NCBI GenBank assembly: GCA_031395485.1 | Contig: JANNUS010000004.1 | Span: 62,001 to 126,000, forward strand | From: UBA2336 sp031395485 | GTDB lineage: Bacteria; Bacteroidota; Bacteroidia; Cytophagales; Cyclobacteriaceae | Reading direction: 5' to 3' | Length of the DNA stretch: 64,000 nucleotides | In this document: positions 55,749-64,000 of the stretch, piece after piece | Layout of the letters: every line of letters starts with the position of its first letter | Numbering within the stretch: the first letter of the stretch is position 1 | Program-made: the position numbers and the translations under genes | Notes under the pieces: generated by a model | Told to the model about the DNA's origin: nothing | Database searches by the model: none | What the model saw: the letters and a program-made list of their open reading frames with translations, nothing else

Positions 55749-55880
55749 CCTGCCGGTTGGTTAGTTAATTAGCCGATTAGCAAATTAATCATAGATAAAA
55801 GTAGGAACATCGGCATCACCGGTGTTCTTTCTTTTTAAAATCAAACCAAAAAAAATTATAATCTTAAATCTAAAATTGAA
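55749..55880 (+). repeat. Phrase spacer and terminator-like hairpin between rpsB and tsf
   Basis: GGTTAGTTAATTAGCCGATTAG-like text (about 55757-55780) is a typical phrase spacer. At 55805-55827 a stem GAACATCGG/CCGGTGTTC (nine pairs with one wobble, five-base loop) is followed by T-rich TTTCTTTTT. It may attenuate transcription into tsf. Confidence 0.55.
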
Positions 55881-56708
55881 ATGATTTCAGCAGCAGATGT
55901 AAACAAGTTAAGACAAATGACCGGTGCCGGTATGATGGACTGTAAGAAAGCCCTTACCGAAGCTGAAGGTGATTTTGAAAAAGCTATCGAAATACTTCGA
56001 AAGAAGGGGCAGAAAGTTTCTGCTTCCCGTTCTGACAGAGATGCAAAGGAAGGTTCTGTATTTGTAAAGAGCAGTGATGATAAAAAGGAAGCCGTATTGA
56101 TCGCGTTAAATTGTGAAACGGATTTCGTAGGTAAGAATGAAGAATTCCAAAGCCTGGGTAAGTTGATTGCCGAGACAGCATTTGCGAGTAAGCCTGCAAC
56201 CAAAGAGGCGCTTCTTGCAATTAGTGTTGGTGGTCTTACAATCCATGATAAAATTGTAGAGCTGATTGGTAAGATTGGTGAGAAGCTTGAAGTAAGCGAG
56301 TACATTCACATGAAAGGTGAAGCCGTTGTAGCCTATATCCACGCAGGTGCGAAATTAGGTGTATTGGTTTCGTTAAAAGGTGTTAACGGTAAAGACGTAA
56401 CGGATGCTGGTAAAGATGTAGGGATGCAAATTGCCGCCATGAACCCGGTAGCTGTTGACGAATCTTCGGTTGATAAAACGGTGATTGCAAAAGAACTGGA
56501 GATTGCGAAAGCACTCATCCTGGCAGAAGGCAAACCTGAGAACATGGTGGAAAAAATTGCAGCAGGTAAGTTGAATAAGTTCTTCAAAGAAAGCACACTG
56601 TTGCCGCAAACATTTGTGAAAGACAACTCGAAAACTGTTGCTCAATACTTAGACAGTGTATCCAAAGGTTTGACTGTAGCTGAGTTCAAGCGTGTGGCGA
56701 TTGGGTAA
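55881..56708 (+). CDS. tsf: Elongation factor Ts
   Basis: Nucleotide exchange factor for EF-Tu. 275 residues; the UBA-like start VNKLRQMTGAGMMDCKKALTEAEGD, NCETDFVGKNEEF and the later PETFV-like region are present. Last gene of the unit, with a strong terminator at 56731-56754. Confidence 0.97.
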   Translation: MISAADVNKLRQMTGAGMMDCKKALTEAEGDFEKAIEILRKKGQKVSASRSDRDAKEGSVFVKSSDDKKEAVLIALNCETDFVGKNEEFQSLGKLIAETAFASKPATKEALLAISVGGLTIHDKIVELIGKIGEKLEVSEYIHMKGEAVVAYIHAGAKLGVLVSLKGVNGKDVTDAGKDVGMQIAAMNPVAVDESSVDKTVIAKELEIAKALILAEGKPENMVEKIAAGKLNKFFKESTLLPQTFVKDNSKTVAQYLDSVSKGLTVAEFKRVAIG

Positions 56709-56730
56709 TTCATTATTCATTAAAATATTG

Positions 56731-56754
56731 AAAAGGAGCTGTGAAGCTCCTTTT
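56731..56754 (+). terminator. Intrinsic terminator after tsf
   Basis: Perfect ten-base stem AAAAGGAGCT (56731-56740) / AGCTCCTTTT (56745-56754), four-base loop, followed by further T. 22 bases after the tsf stop; the convergent gene starts just beyond. Confidence 0.85.
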
Positions 56755-56760
56755 TTGTTT

Positions 56761-57768
56761 TCAACTCTTTAAACTCATTTTAGTCTTCAATGCCTCCAGC
56801 GAACAACAATAACGGGAGTTTATGTTGTTGTTGGGATGTTGGATAAAATATTTCAAGACAACAGTTTCTTCGGTACTTATTTTGCTGCCTGCCGAAAATG
56901 GTATTTCCTTTTCGATAAACGTATTTTCGTTAAAATCATCCTGTTGCTTTACCAGTACATTACGAATACCAATGGCAAGTTTGGTCTTTACACTGATGGT
57001 GTTGGAAATACCAAAAAGTACTTCCGGGCTTGTTTCGTTGCCGACATTAAAGATGTGATTTTCCTTTTCATCAAAAAGTTGATTCTCACAATGGATGTAA
57101 AGTATGCCATCCCGAATTTCAATTAAACTACTCTTATAGGGATGGCCCTCCGTCAGGGTTTCGGCATAAATTTGTCCACGTTGATCCATTCCAATAATGA
57201 AAGGTGCCTTCACTAACGTTTCGCTATTGTCGGACTTTTGGTAGTAGAGGTTGTAGCTTCCCAGGTAATAATTTTTTAATAAATCCTGCGGCCCACTTCT
57301 TCGGGTTACCCGTGTTGCAATGTTTCTGAAAATACCCGAGGATTCAATTTTTTTCCAATTATCCCACTCAGCAATTTCGATGTTAAGGAATACCAGCAAC
57401 ACATTAAGCTTGGTATTTTTAGCTTTCCCTCCATTCCAATAACTGTGTAATGTTTTGCTGCTAATCCAATTGAAGCTTCTTTTAATCCGATTGAGGTGCT
57501 CAATGAATGCTTCATCGCTTGAGAGTTTATTGTTGAATAAAATACTTTGAAGATGATCTTTTCCAATGATTAGTTTTTCAGTTATGAGGTTAGGGTTTTG
57601 CAGAGCATGTTGTGTGACCTTTTTATTAACTCGCCTAGCAATGAACTCAAACACGGTGCGATTGAATTTCTTCCAATCCAATCCCAGCCCACTCGTTAAG
57701 AGTTGCTCATTCAATTCTGGATTTGCCTCTATGGCTTCTTTTATTCGTTGTGGGATCATTGCTGTCAA
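56761..57768 (-). CDS. Unrecognised protein divergent from susC, possible regulator
   Basis: 335 residues, no signal peptide or membrane segment, so cytoplasmic. The N-terminal half (about 1-150) is helical with basic stretches (RRVNKKVTQ, RIKRSFNWISSKTLHSYW) that could hold a DNA-binding fold. The C-terminal half is beta-rich, with NYYLGSYNLYYQKSD and IRDGILYIHCENQ segments. I know similar Bacteroidota proteins only as hypothetical. Its place divergent from susC, with a palindrome 10 bases before its start codon, suggests a regulator of the locus; this is inference. Confidence 0.6.
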   Translation of the reverse strand: MTAMIPQRIKEAIEANPELNEQLLTSGLGLDWKKFNRTVFEFIARRVNKKVTQHALQNPNLITEKLIIGKDHLQSILFNNKLSSDEAFIEHLNRIKRSFNWISSKTLHSYWNGGKAKNTKLNVLLVFLNIEIAEWDNWKKIESSGIFRNIATRVTRRSGPQDLLKNYYLGSYNLYYQKSDNSETLVKAPFIIGMDQRGQIYAETLTEGHPYKSSLIEIRDGILYIHCENQLFDEKENHIFNVGNETSPEVLFGISNTISVKTKLAIGIRNVLVKQQDDFNENTFIEKEIPFSAGSKISTEETVVLKYFIQHPNNNINSRYCCSLEALKTKMSLKS

Positions 57769-57777
57769 ATTACTTAA

Positions 57778-57803
57778 ATCTGACTTTGATTTGACCGTCA
57801 GAT
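57778..57803. promoter_or_regulatory. Inverted repeat in susC/regulator gap
   Basis: ATCTGAC (57778-57784) and GTCAGAT (57797-57803) are perfect seven-base arms with a 12-base spacer, starting 10 bases before the start codon of the divergent gene. The spacer holds GATTTGACCG (57788-57797), repeated exactly at 57890-57899, with a further TTTGAC at 57871-57876. Confidence 0.45.
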
Positions 57804-57965
57804 CTGTATTTATAATTTTGGCAGTTTAAATGCCTGAAAAGCAATTTATTAAGTGTTAGTATGGTAAATATTTGACAGTTTTTTTGGCTGATTTGACCGA
57901 TTTAGAATTGTATTTCGAATTCATTAGGGATAACCAAACATAATCTAACCCAATTCAAAAATCGC

Positions 57966-60900
57966 ATGAGAAAATACTACTCTTTACTCGTAGCGCTTAT
58001 AGTAACTCTGTCGGCAGCAGCACAGTCTGACAAAATTACGGTAAGCGGATCCGTAACTGATCAGTCGGACGGAAGTACACTTCCGGGTTTAAGCATAGTT
58101 GAAAAAGGTACGACTAATGGTATCACAACAGACAGTGATGGTCGCTACTCTTTAACGGTAGCCCAAAATGCAACCCTTGTATTTACCTATATTGGATACA
58201 CCCCCCAAGAAGTTTCCGTTAATAATCGAACGAGCATTGATATAGCAATGATTGCCGATGCCACTCTTTTACAAGACGTAATTGTGGTTGGGTATGGCAC
58301 ACAAGAGAAAAGTCAAATTACAGGTGCAATAGCTTCGATAAATAATGAGGAGTTTAAGGATCAGCCAGTAACAAATTTAGCGTCATCTATTCAAGGACGA
58401 GTTTCGGGTCTAAACGTGACAACACCATCGGGTACACCCGGTGCGGGTTTGCTTATTAATATTCGTGGTAATAATAGTCCGCTGTATGTAGTTGACGGAA
58501 TCCCCATGATTAGCCAAAGCAACTCCAGCCTATCTACTTCATTCGATACAGAAGGAAATGTAGTTGGAAGCGGCCAAAATGTGAGTTCTATTTCAGACAT
58601 CAATCCAAATGATATAGAGTCAATGGAGATTCTGAAAGATGCTTCTGCAGCTTCTATTTACGGAGCGCGAGCGGCTAACGGTGTAATTCTGATTACGACA
58701 AAGCGGGGAAAAACAGGTAAGCCAACCATCAACTTTAATGCATATTATGGAGTGCAGTCTATTGCAAGGCCTATTGATTTTATGGGCAGTGAAGAATTTG
58801 TAGGCTTGGTAGAAGAAGCTAGGCAAAATGATCTTGATAAATACAATGCTGATCCACTTTACTTTGGTGCCGGTTTCGATCCAACTGTTCTCACTGATCC
58901 ATTAGCAAATTTTGACCTATCAACTGGTGTTGACACTGATTGGCTTGATGAAGTAACACGATCTGCCGCTATTTCAAACTATGAGTTCTCATTGGGTGGT
59001 GGAACTGATAAGACAAAATACTATTCAAGTTTTAGCCTTTTCAATCAGGAAGGAATTATCATCGAAAATTATTATAAGCGATTGAACTATCGGTTAAATC
59101 TTGATCAGCAAGTAAACGATAAGTTAACGGTGGGTACCAGTGCTTTTGTATCCTATTCAAAAAACAGAAGAAGTTTTAATGATAATACGTACACCGGTAT
59201 TATTACTAACATCGTTGGATCATCACCGTTGATGCCCGTGTATGATGCGAACGGTAATTATACAAGTTTTGAAGATTATCAGGCAAGTTGGCTTTCCGAT
59301 AATCCGGTAAAGTCAGCGAAAGAGATACGTGCTATAACAACTTCAACAAGATTTTTGGGTACCGTGTTTGCCGAATATGCACTTGTATCAAATTTGAAAT
59401 TAAGAAGTTCATTTTCTACGGATGTAACGTACACTACTGACAATCAATTTAAATCGCCCATTACTGCGGATGCTGAAGCTGTTGGTGGCGAAGCTTTTGA
59501 GGGAAACTACCGTAATACAACATGGCTAAATGAAAATATTTTAACCTACACCAAAGCAATGGGAGAAAATAATTTAACCTTATTAGGTGGATTTACGCTC
59601 CAGAAATCTGTTACAGATCGGAATAGCATTACTGGCCAAGGATTCCCAGCGGGTAGCCTGGAATTAATATCAAGTGCAGCAAATATTGTTAAAGCAACGG
59701 GTGATCAAACGTTATGGTCGCTCATGTCATTTCTGGGGCGTGTAAACTATTCTTTAAAGGATAAGTATTTGTTAACAGCCACCGTTCGTGCCGATGGATC
59801 GTCACGATTCTCGGCAGACAATCGCTTTGGATACTTCCCTTCCGCTTCTGTGGCTTGGAGGCTTTCACAAGAAGACTTCTTGCAAGACAATGAACTTATT
59901 TCTGACTTAAAATTGCGCTTAAGTTATGGTTTAACAGGCGATCAGGAAATTGGAGACTTTCAGAGCATTTCTTTTTATTCGCCTACACGGTATTATGGTT
60001 TTGCAGGCGTAAGGCTGCGCAACATAGCCGACCCTTCGCTTACATGGCAGGAAAATAAAATGTTGAATGTTGGTATCGACTACGAACTGCTTGCTGGCAA
60101 GATTAGCGGTTCATTCGAATTCTTTAAATCAAACAAGAGTAAATTATTAAGTCAGGACGCTATTCCCGGAACAACGGGTTTTCCTACAATAACACGCAAC
60201 AGTGGCGAAATTGAAAATACAGGATTTGAATGGAGTGTTAATGCCAAAGTGATGGATCGGGGAGACTTCCAATGGAATTTAGGCTTTAATTTTACGACTG
60301 TTAATAATGAAATAAAGAACCTCACAAATGATGGTATCTTGGTTAGTGCATACAGTGACCTTGCTCCTACACATATTTTAAAGATCGGAGAATCTGTTAG
60401 TAGTTTTTGGGGCGTGAAATATTTAGGTGTTGATCCGGCCTCAGGTGACCCTATCTATCAGGATTTAGATGAAGATGGTGATGTAGACTCTGATGATTCT
60501 CAAATTATTGGGAAAGCATTTCCTGATGCCTTCGGAGGATTGACCAATACGTTTAAATACAAAAAGTTTGATCTCAGTATTTTCGCACGTTATTCATTTG
60601 GTAATGATGTGTATAATTTGATTCGCCCTATTTATGAATCCTTGGGTTATAGTAATGATGATGTATCTCTATTTTCTGTTTATGCTAACAATGCAACAAC
60701 TGTGCGTGATCGGTGGAAGCAACCCGGTGATAAGACAGACTATCCAAGAGCATCGTTCATCAATGCTAATTTTTATGAGAACTCATCTCAATTTGTAGAA
60801 GACGGCTCGTTTGTACGAATTCAAAATGTAAATCTTGGTTATACGCTTTCCAGTTGGAAAATATTTAGCAGTGTTCGTGCGTATTTCGAAGTTCAGAATT

Positions 60901-61043
60901 TATATGTGTTCTCGAAGTATAAGGGTTTTGATCCTGAAGTAAGTTCAACAGGTGGTGCCAATGAATTTACAGCCGGTATTGATTACGGTGCGTACCCACA
61001 AGCAAGAACATTCCTGATCGGTTTTAATTTCAATTTTAAATAG
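57966..61043 (+). CDS. SusC/RagA-type TonB-linked outer-membrane transporter
   Basis: 1025 residues. Signal peptide 1-19, carboxypeptidase-regulatory-like domain (about 24-100), plug domain with the TonB-linked signature IVVGYGTQEKSQITGAI and DGIPMI, then the 22-strand barrel to the C-terminal FNFNFK. It imports a ligand captured by the SusD lipoprotein encoded next, using TonB energy. There are no glycoside hydrolases nearby; the next enzyme is a flavin amine oxidase, so the substrate may not be a glycan. The close gap (eight bases) to susD supports an operon. Confidence 0.94.
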   Translation: MRKYYSLLVALIVTLSAAAQSDKITVSGSVTDQSDGSTLPGLSIVEKGTTNGITTDSDGRYSLTVAQNATLVFTYIGYTPQEVSVNNRTSIDIAMIADATLLQDVIVVGYGTQEKSQITGAIASINNEEFKDQPVTNLASSIQGRVSGLNVTTPSGTPGAGLLINIRGNNSPLYVVDGIPMISQSNSSLSTSFDTEGNVVGSGQNVSSISDINPNDIESMEILKDASAASIYGARAANGVILITTKRGKTGKPTINFNAYYGVQSIARPIDFMGSEEFVGLVEEARQNDLDKYNADPLYFGAGFDPTVLTDPLANFDLSTGVDTDWLDEVTRSAAISNYEFSLGGGTDKTKYYSSFSLFNQEGIIIENYYKRLNYRLNLDQQVNDKLTVGTSAFVSYSKNRRSFNDNTYTGIITNIVGSSPLMPVYDANGNYTSFEDYQASWLSDNPVKSAKEIRAITTSTRFLGTVFAEYALVSNLKLRSSFSTDVTYTTDNQFKSPITADAEAVGGEAFEGNYRNTTWLNENILTYTKAMGENNLTLLGGFTLQKSVTDRNSITGQGFPAGSLELISSAANIVKATGDQTLWSLMSFLGRVNYSLKDKYLLTATVRADGSSRFSADNRFGYFPSASVAWRLSQEDFLQDNELISDLKLRLSYGLTGDQEIGDFQSISFYSPTRYYGFAGVRLRNIADPSLTWQENKMLNVGIDYELLAGKISGSFEFFKSNKSKLLSQDAIPGTTGFPTITRNSGEIENTGFEWSVNAKVMDRGDFQWNLGFNFTTVNNEIKNLTNDGILVSAYSDLAPTHILKIGESVSSFWGVKYLGVDPASGDPIYQDLDEDGDVDSDDSQIIGKAFPDAFGGLTNTFKYKKFDLSIFARYSFGNDVYNLIRPIYESLGYSNDDVSLFSVYANNATTVRDRWKQPGDKTDYPRASFINANFYENSSQFVEDGSFVRIQNVNLGYTLSSWKIFSSVRAYFEVQNLYVFSKYKGFDPEVSSTGGANEFTAGIDYGAYPQARTFLIGFNFNFK

Positions 61044-61051
61044 GCAACACC

Positions 61052-62440
61052 ATGAAAGCTAAAAAATATATAACTCCACTCATTTTCGCGCTCTTGTGTT
61101 TAACAACGGCCTGCGACTTTCTTGAATTGGAATCACCGAATGATATTAATGCTGATAACCTTTTTAAGGATGCTGCCAGCGCAGAAAACGCATTGATCGG
61201 TGTATACAGTTCGTTGCAATCACCCTCTTACTATGGTGGTGGTTATCTTTTAATTGGTGAACCGCTTAGTGGCAATTCTGCAACCGGAGGATTTGACAAT
61301 AGCAATATCGATGAATTAGGAGCGCAAGAAGTGACTTCGTCCAATATTATTGTCGAAGAAATGTGGTATGGCATTTACAATACAATTGCCAACGCTAACC
61401 GTTTAATTGAAGGGCTTGCAACTATTGATGACCCCGCTTTTGATCCAGATCGCAAAAATGATATTGAAGGTCAGGCACGCGCCATCCGTGCTATGGCACA
61501 CTTTGATTTACTGCGGTTCTTCGGAGAACATTGGGACAATGCTTCTTCATTTGGAATTCCGGTGATAAGTACTGTTCAAAAAATTGGAGACATCGCACCG
61601 CGAAGCACAGTAGCACAAACGTATACTTTTATTTTAGGTGAATTAAACGCAGCGTTGGCTTTAGTGAATCAGGTTGACCGCGATCCGGCATTTGTAAACT
61701 CAGGAACAGTCCACGCAATGCTTGCAAGGGTTTACCTGTACAATAAAGATTACCCAAATGCTATACTTCATGCTGATGAGACCGCTTCTGAGGGATCGTA
61801 TATTTTATTGGATGACGTTGATTACGCAAGTATTTTCAATGACCGTCAAACATCAGAATCAATTTTTGAGTTGGCGTTCGATTCGCAAAACAGAAGTCGC
61901 TATAACGGGCTTACGTATGCTCGCCCAGATGCGCTGAATACAGAAGTAAACTTTCTGGCAGCAGAATCACTTTCCGATTTTTTTATAGGCCGACCAGGGG
62001 ATGTTCGTGCTGACCTTGCAGATTTTGATCCGGGTAATAACGACACATCCATCCAGCCAAACGGAAGATCACAAAAATACAGAGGGGAGTCAGATGAAGA
62101 TAGCCCTGCTTATATTTTTCGATTTGCTGAAATATTTTTGATCCGTGCAGAAGCGCTTGGTTACTCAGCGGCAGGCTTAGCTGATTTAAATACTATTCGC
62201 AATATGCGTGGTCTCGGTTCGATTGATCCGGGAGCAGGAGGTTTTTTAAATGCGATTTTAGATGAGCGCAGAGCAGAATTTAATTTCGAAGGACATTACT
62301 ACTTTGATCTTGCACGCGTAGAAGAAATAAAACCGGGTGGTTTGTTAGACCTTGAAGCTTTCCGGGCAATACTACCCATTCCAATGCGTGAGCTAACTGC
62401 TACAAAAGGTGCGGTGGAGCAGAATCCTGGATACGAGTGA
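61052..62440 (+). CDS. SusD/RagB-type nutrient-binding lipoprotein
   Basis: 462 residues. Lipoprotein signal with Cys21 (LTTACDF), then helical TPR-like SusD fold: N-terminal DAASAENALIGVYSSLQS, WYGIYNTIANANRLIEG, IRAMAHFDLLRFFGEHW and C-terminal LDERRAEFNFEGHYYFDLAR. It sits on the cell surface as lid of the SusC barrel. The pair with the upstream gene is standard. Confidence 0.94.
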   Translation: MKAKKYITPLIFALLCLTTACDFLELESPNDINADNLFKDAASAENALIGVYSSLQSPSYYGGGYLLIGEPLSGNSATGGFDNSNIDELGAQEVTSSNIIVEEMWYGIYNTIANANRLIEGLATIDDPAFDPDRKNDIEGQARAIRAMAHFDLLRFFGEHWDNASSFGIPVISTVQKIGDIAPRSTVAQTYTFILGELNAALALVNQVDRDPAFVNSGTVHAMLARVYLYNKDYPNAILHADETASEGSYILLDDVDYASIFNDRQTSESIFELAFDSQNRSRYNGLTYARPDALNTEVNFLAAESLSDFFIGRPGDVRADLADFDPGNNDTSIQPNGRSQKYRGESDEDSPAYIFRFAEIFLIRAEALGYSAAGLADLNTIRNMRGLGSIDPGAGGFLNAILDERRAEFNFEGHYYFDLARVEEIKPGGLLDLEAFRAILPIPMRELTATKGAVEQNPGYE

Positions 62441-62519
62441 TATGTTGAATTGATTACTATCTCTGATGTAAGTAAGGAGTGTTAACAAGAATTCAACAAT
62501 TATTAATGAATAAGAAGAA

Positions 62520-64000
62520 ATGAGATCAATATCAGCCATGCTGTTGAAACGTGCGTATGACCGTGCAAAAGCTGAGGAAGTAAATAGGGGAAGAAGAGAT
62601 TTTATCCGAACCAGCGCGCTAGCCGCGGTCGCAATTACATTGCCCATGGCAGGATGTTGGAATACCAAATCATCCAAGTCTAAAGTAGCAATCGTTGGCG
62701 CTGGAATTGCCGGACTTACTGCAGCCTATCAATTTAAGAAAGCCGGAATTGAATGTTTGGTGTACGAGGCAACTGGCCGTGCGGGTGGCCGAGTGTTAAC
62801 GGTTGAAAATGCAGTAGTGGAAGGATCATATGTTGATTTTGGAGCAGAGTTTATTGATTCCACTCACGATGATCTTTTGTCGTTGGCAAAAGAGTTGAAC
62901 GTTGACCTGCTTGATCTTCACAAAGATACGTTGACGTCAAAAGCTTATTTCTTTGAGGGCAAGCGAATGACTGAGGAGGATATTGTTAAAGCATTGCAGC
63001 CTTTCGCTGAGCGTCTGGCAAAAGACATTGACACAATTCCCGAAGATATTCATTATAAAAATGCGAACACTTTCAAACATATAGATGAACAATCTATTAC
63101 CACATACTTAAAGTCGATTGGTATGGAAGGTTGGTTGCTTCGGTTTTTCGAATTGGCTATGGAGGGTGAATATGCGATGGAAGCATCTGAGCAGTCTTCA
63201 CTGAATTTGCTTATCATGCTATCAACCCCTGTTGTTTACGATGAACACTATCATCTATTTGGCAACTATCATGAAGTCTACAAGTTTAAAGGCGGCAGTC
63301 AAAAGTTTATTGACGCATTAGAGGCTACAGTAAAAGATGATATCAACACCGGTTGGACGTTGAAAGAACTCAACAAAGTAGAGGATCATTATGAGCTTAC
63401 ATTTAACGCTTCTCAGAAAACTGAAGTTGTTGAGGTTGATTATGTGGTGCTCGCGATTCCATTTAAAGTGATGTCTGGTATAAGAATGAATTTCACTTTC
63501 CCGGAACGGAAACAACAATGGATTAACGAAGCGGGTTTCGGTAACGCAGTTAAGATGGCGATGGGATTTAAGAAACGTGTATGGCGCGATCAGGGATTTC
63601 AAGGCTACACGTTTACCGATCAGAATGAAACCGCTTTCTGGGATAGCTCCCAATTGGTGGAAGTAGAAGCTGGTTCATTGACATTTGCCGGTGGAGGAAA
63701 TTCTGCTGAGCAATTCGCATCCTTGTCATACGCAGAAATAAAAGATAAATGGCTTGCGGGTGCAGATTTGGTTTTTCCGGGATTAGCCACTGAGTACAAT
63801 GGTAAAATTTCCAAGTTTGTTTGGGCAACTAATCCCTTTGCCAAGGGAAGTTACACTTCTTATAAAGTTGGGCAGTGGAGCAAGTTTGCGGGAGTAGAAG
63901 CTGAGCCTTTTGAAAATATTTTATTTGCGGGTGAGCATTGCAGTATTAAGCATCAGGGATTTATGAATGGCGCTGCAGAGACAGGAAGAAAAGCAGCCGA
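62520..64000 (+). CDS. Tat-exported flavin amine oxidase, partial
   Basis: Partial at the right edge; 493 codons visible. The N-terminus has a twin-arginine signal (GRRDFIRT, Arg25-Arg26) followed by a hydrophobic stretch and lipobox MAGC with Cys46, so a folded, FAD-loaded lipoprotein exported by Tat is likely. The FAD motif VAIVGAGIAGLTAAY (about 55-70), YEATGRAGGRV and the C-terminal FAGEHCSIKHQGFMNGAAETG are those of the monoamine oxidase/amino-acid oxidase family. It would oxidise an amine or amino acid in the periplasm. It starts 79 bases after susD, probably in the same operon. Confidence 0.9.
   Translation, partial: MRSISAMLLKRAYDRAKAEEVNRGRRDFIRTSALAAVAITLPMAGCWNTKSSKSKVAIVGAGIAGLTAAYQFKKAGIECLVYEATGRAGGRVLTVENAVVEGSYVDFGAEFIDSTHDDLLSLAKELNVDLLDLHKDTLTSKAYFFEGKRMTEEDIVKALQPFAERLAKDIDTIPEDIHYKNANTFKHIDEQSITTYLKSIGMEGWLLRFFELAMEGEYAMEASEQSSLNLLIMLSTPVVYDEHYHLFGNYHEVYKFKGGSQKFIDALEATVKDDINTGWTLKELNKVEDHYELTFNASQKTEVVEVDYVVLAIPFKVMSGIRMNFTFPERKQQWINEAGFGNAVKMAMGFKKRVWRDQGFQGYTFTDQNETAFWDSSQLVEVEAGSLTFAGGGNSAEQFASLSYAEIKDKWLAGADLVFPGLATEYNGKISKFVWATNPFAKGSYTSYKVGQWSKFAGVEAEPFENILFAGEHCSIKHQGFMNGAAETGRKAA

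Noticed and set aside
1..64000. tRNA, rRNA, tmRNA or riboswitch genes
   Set aside because: Gene gaps were read for T-loop-like text and known leader structures; none found. Short RNAs without such marks could be missed.
1..64000. CRISPR array, prophage or insertion sequence
   Set aside because: No regularly spaced identical repeats, no transposase, integrase or phage structural gene among the coding regions.

Overview
The window looks like chromosomal DNA of a Bacteroidota bacterium, most likely order Cytophagales. The evidence is a SusC/SusD pair, type IX secretion parts (PorQ and a C-terminal sorting domain), promoter-like TTG...TAnnTTTG elements, few Shine-Dalgarno sequences, LytS-type histidine kinases, DUF4421 and GH3 proteins, and the order rplM-rpsI-rpsB-tsf. 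I see no prophage, insertion sequence, CRISPR array, rRNA or tRNA.

Layout. 1-3121 (minus): a secreted SDHY-repeat protein followed by two LytS-type histidine kinases; the second runs off the left edge and has Asp where the phospho-acceptor His should be. 3364-7721 (plus): two secreted amidohydrolase genes, the first split by a frameshift. 7884-13170: YitT-type protein, nuoABCD and the NAD(P)HX repair enzyme. 13268-22245: a free-standing type IX sorting domain, threonine aldolase, a 1410-aa TPR-CHAT protein and a methylmalonyl-CoA mutase with both subunits fused. 22527-30297: dnaA, an HtrA-type protease, then GH3-dxr-rseP-unknown. 30326-39181: PD40/OmpA protein, lon, porQ-hslU, a lipoprotein and a DUF4421 protein. 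39269-44981: sixA-like, LpxL-like acyltransferase, ettA, DUF2795, ispD, a small membrane protein and queA. 45176-51130: two tandem MacB-type permeases, recA, a beta-barrel-like protein and a predicted aminopeptidase. 51222-54020: PhoB/PhoR-type two-component system and an RluA-family pseudouridine synthase. 54124-56708: rplM-rpsI-rpsB-tsf. 56761-64000: an unrecognised protein divergent from susC-susD and a Tat-exported flavin amine oxidase cut by the right edge.

Most of the window is housekeeping: respiration, NAD(P)HX repair, isoprenoid precursors (dxr, ispD), protein quality control (Lon, HslU, HtrA, RseP), translation (EttA, ribosomal proteins, EF-Ts, QueA), replication and recombination (DnaA, RecA). 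Accessory parts are the two ends, the TPR-CHAT protein and the tandem permeases. Intergenic DNA repeatedly holds short degenerate repeats and palindromes (REP-like or MITE-like), several of them at transcription-unit ends.

The most unusual points are the tandem kinases with a His-lacking partner behind a nested-palindrome leader, the mutase fusion whose linker resembles intergenic repeat text, the stand-alone sorting domain, and the SusCD/amine-oxidase locus with a divergent unknown gene. No gap between genes exceeds 300 bases.
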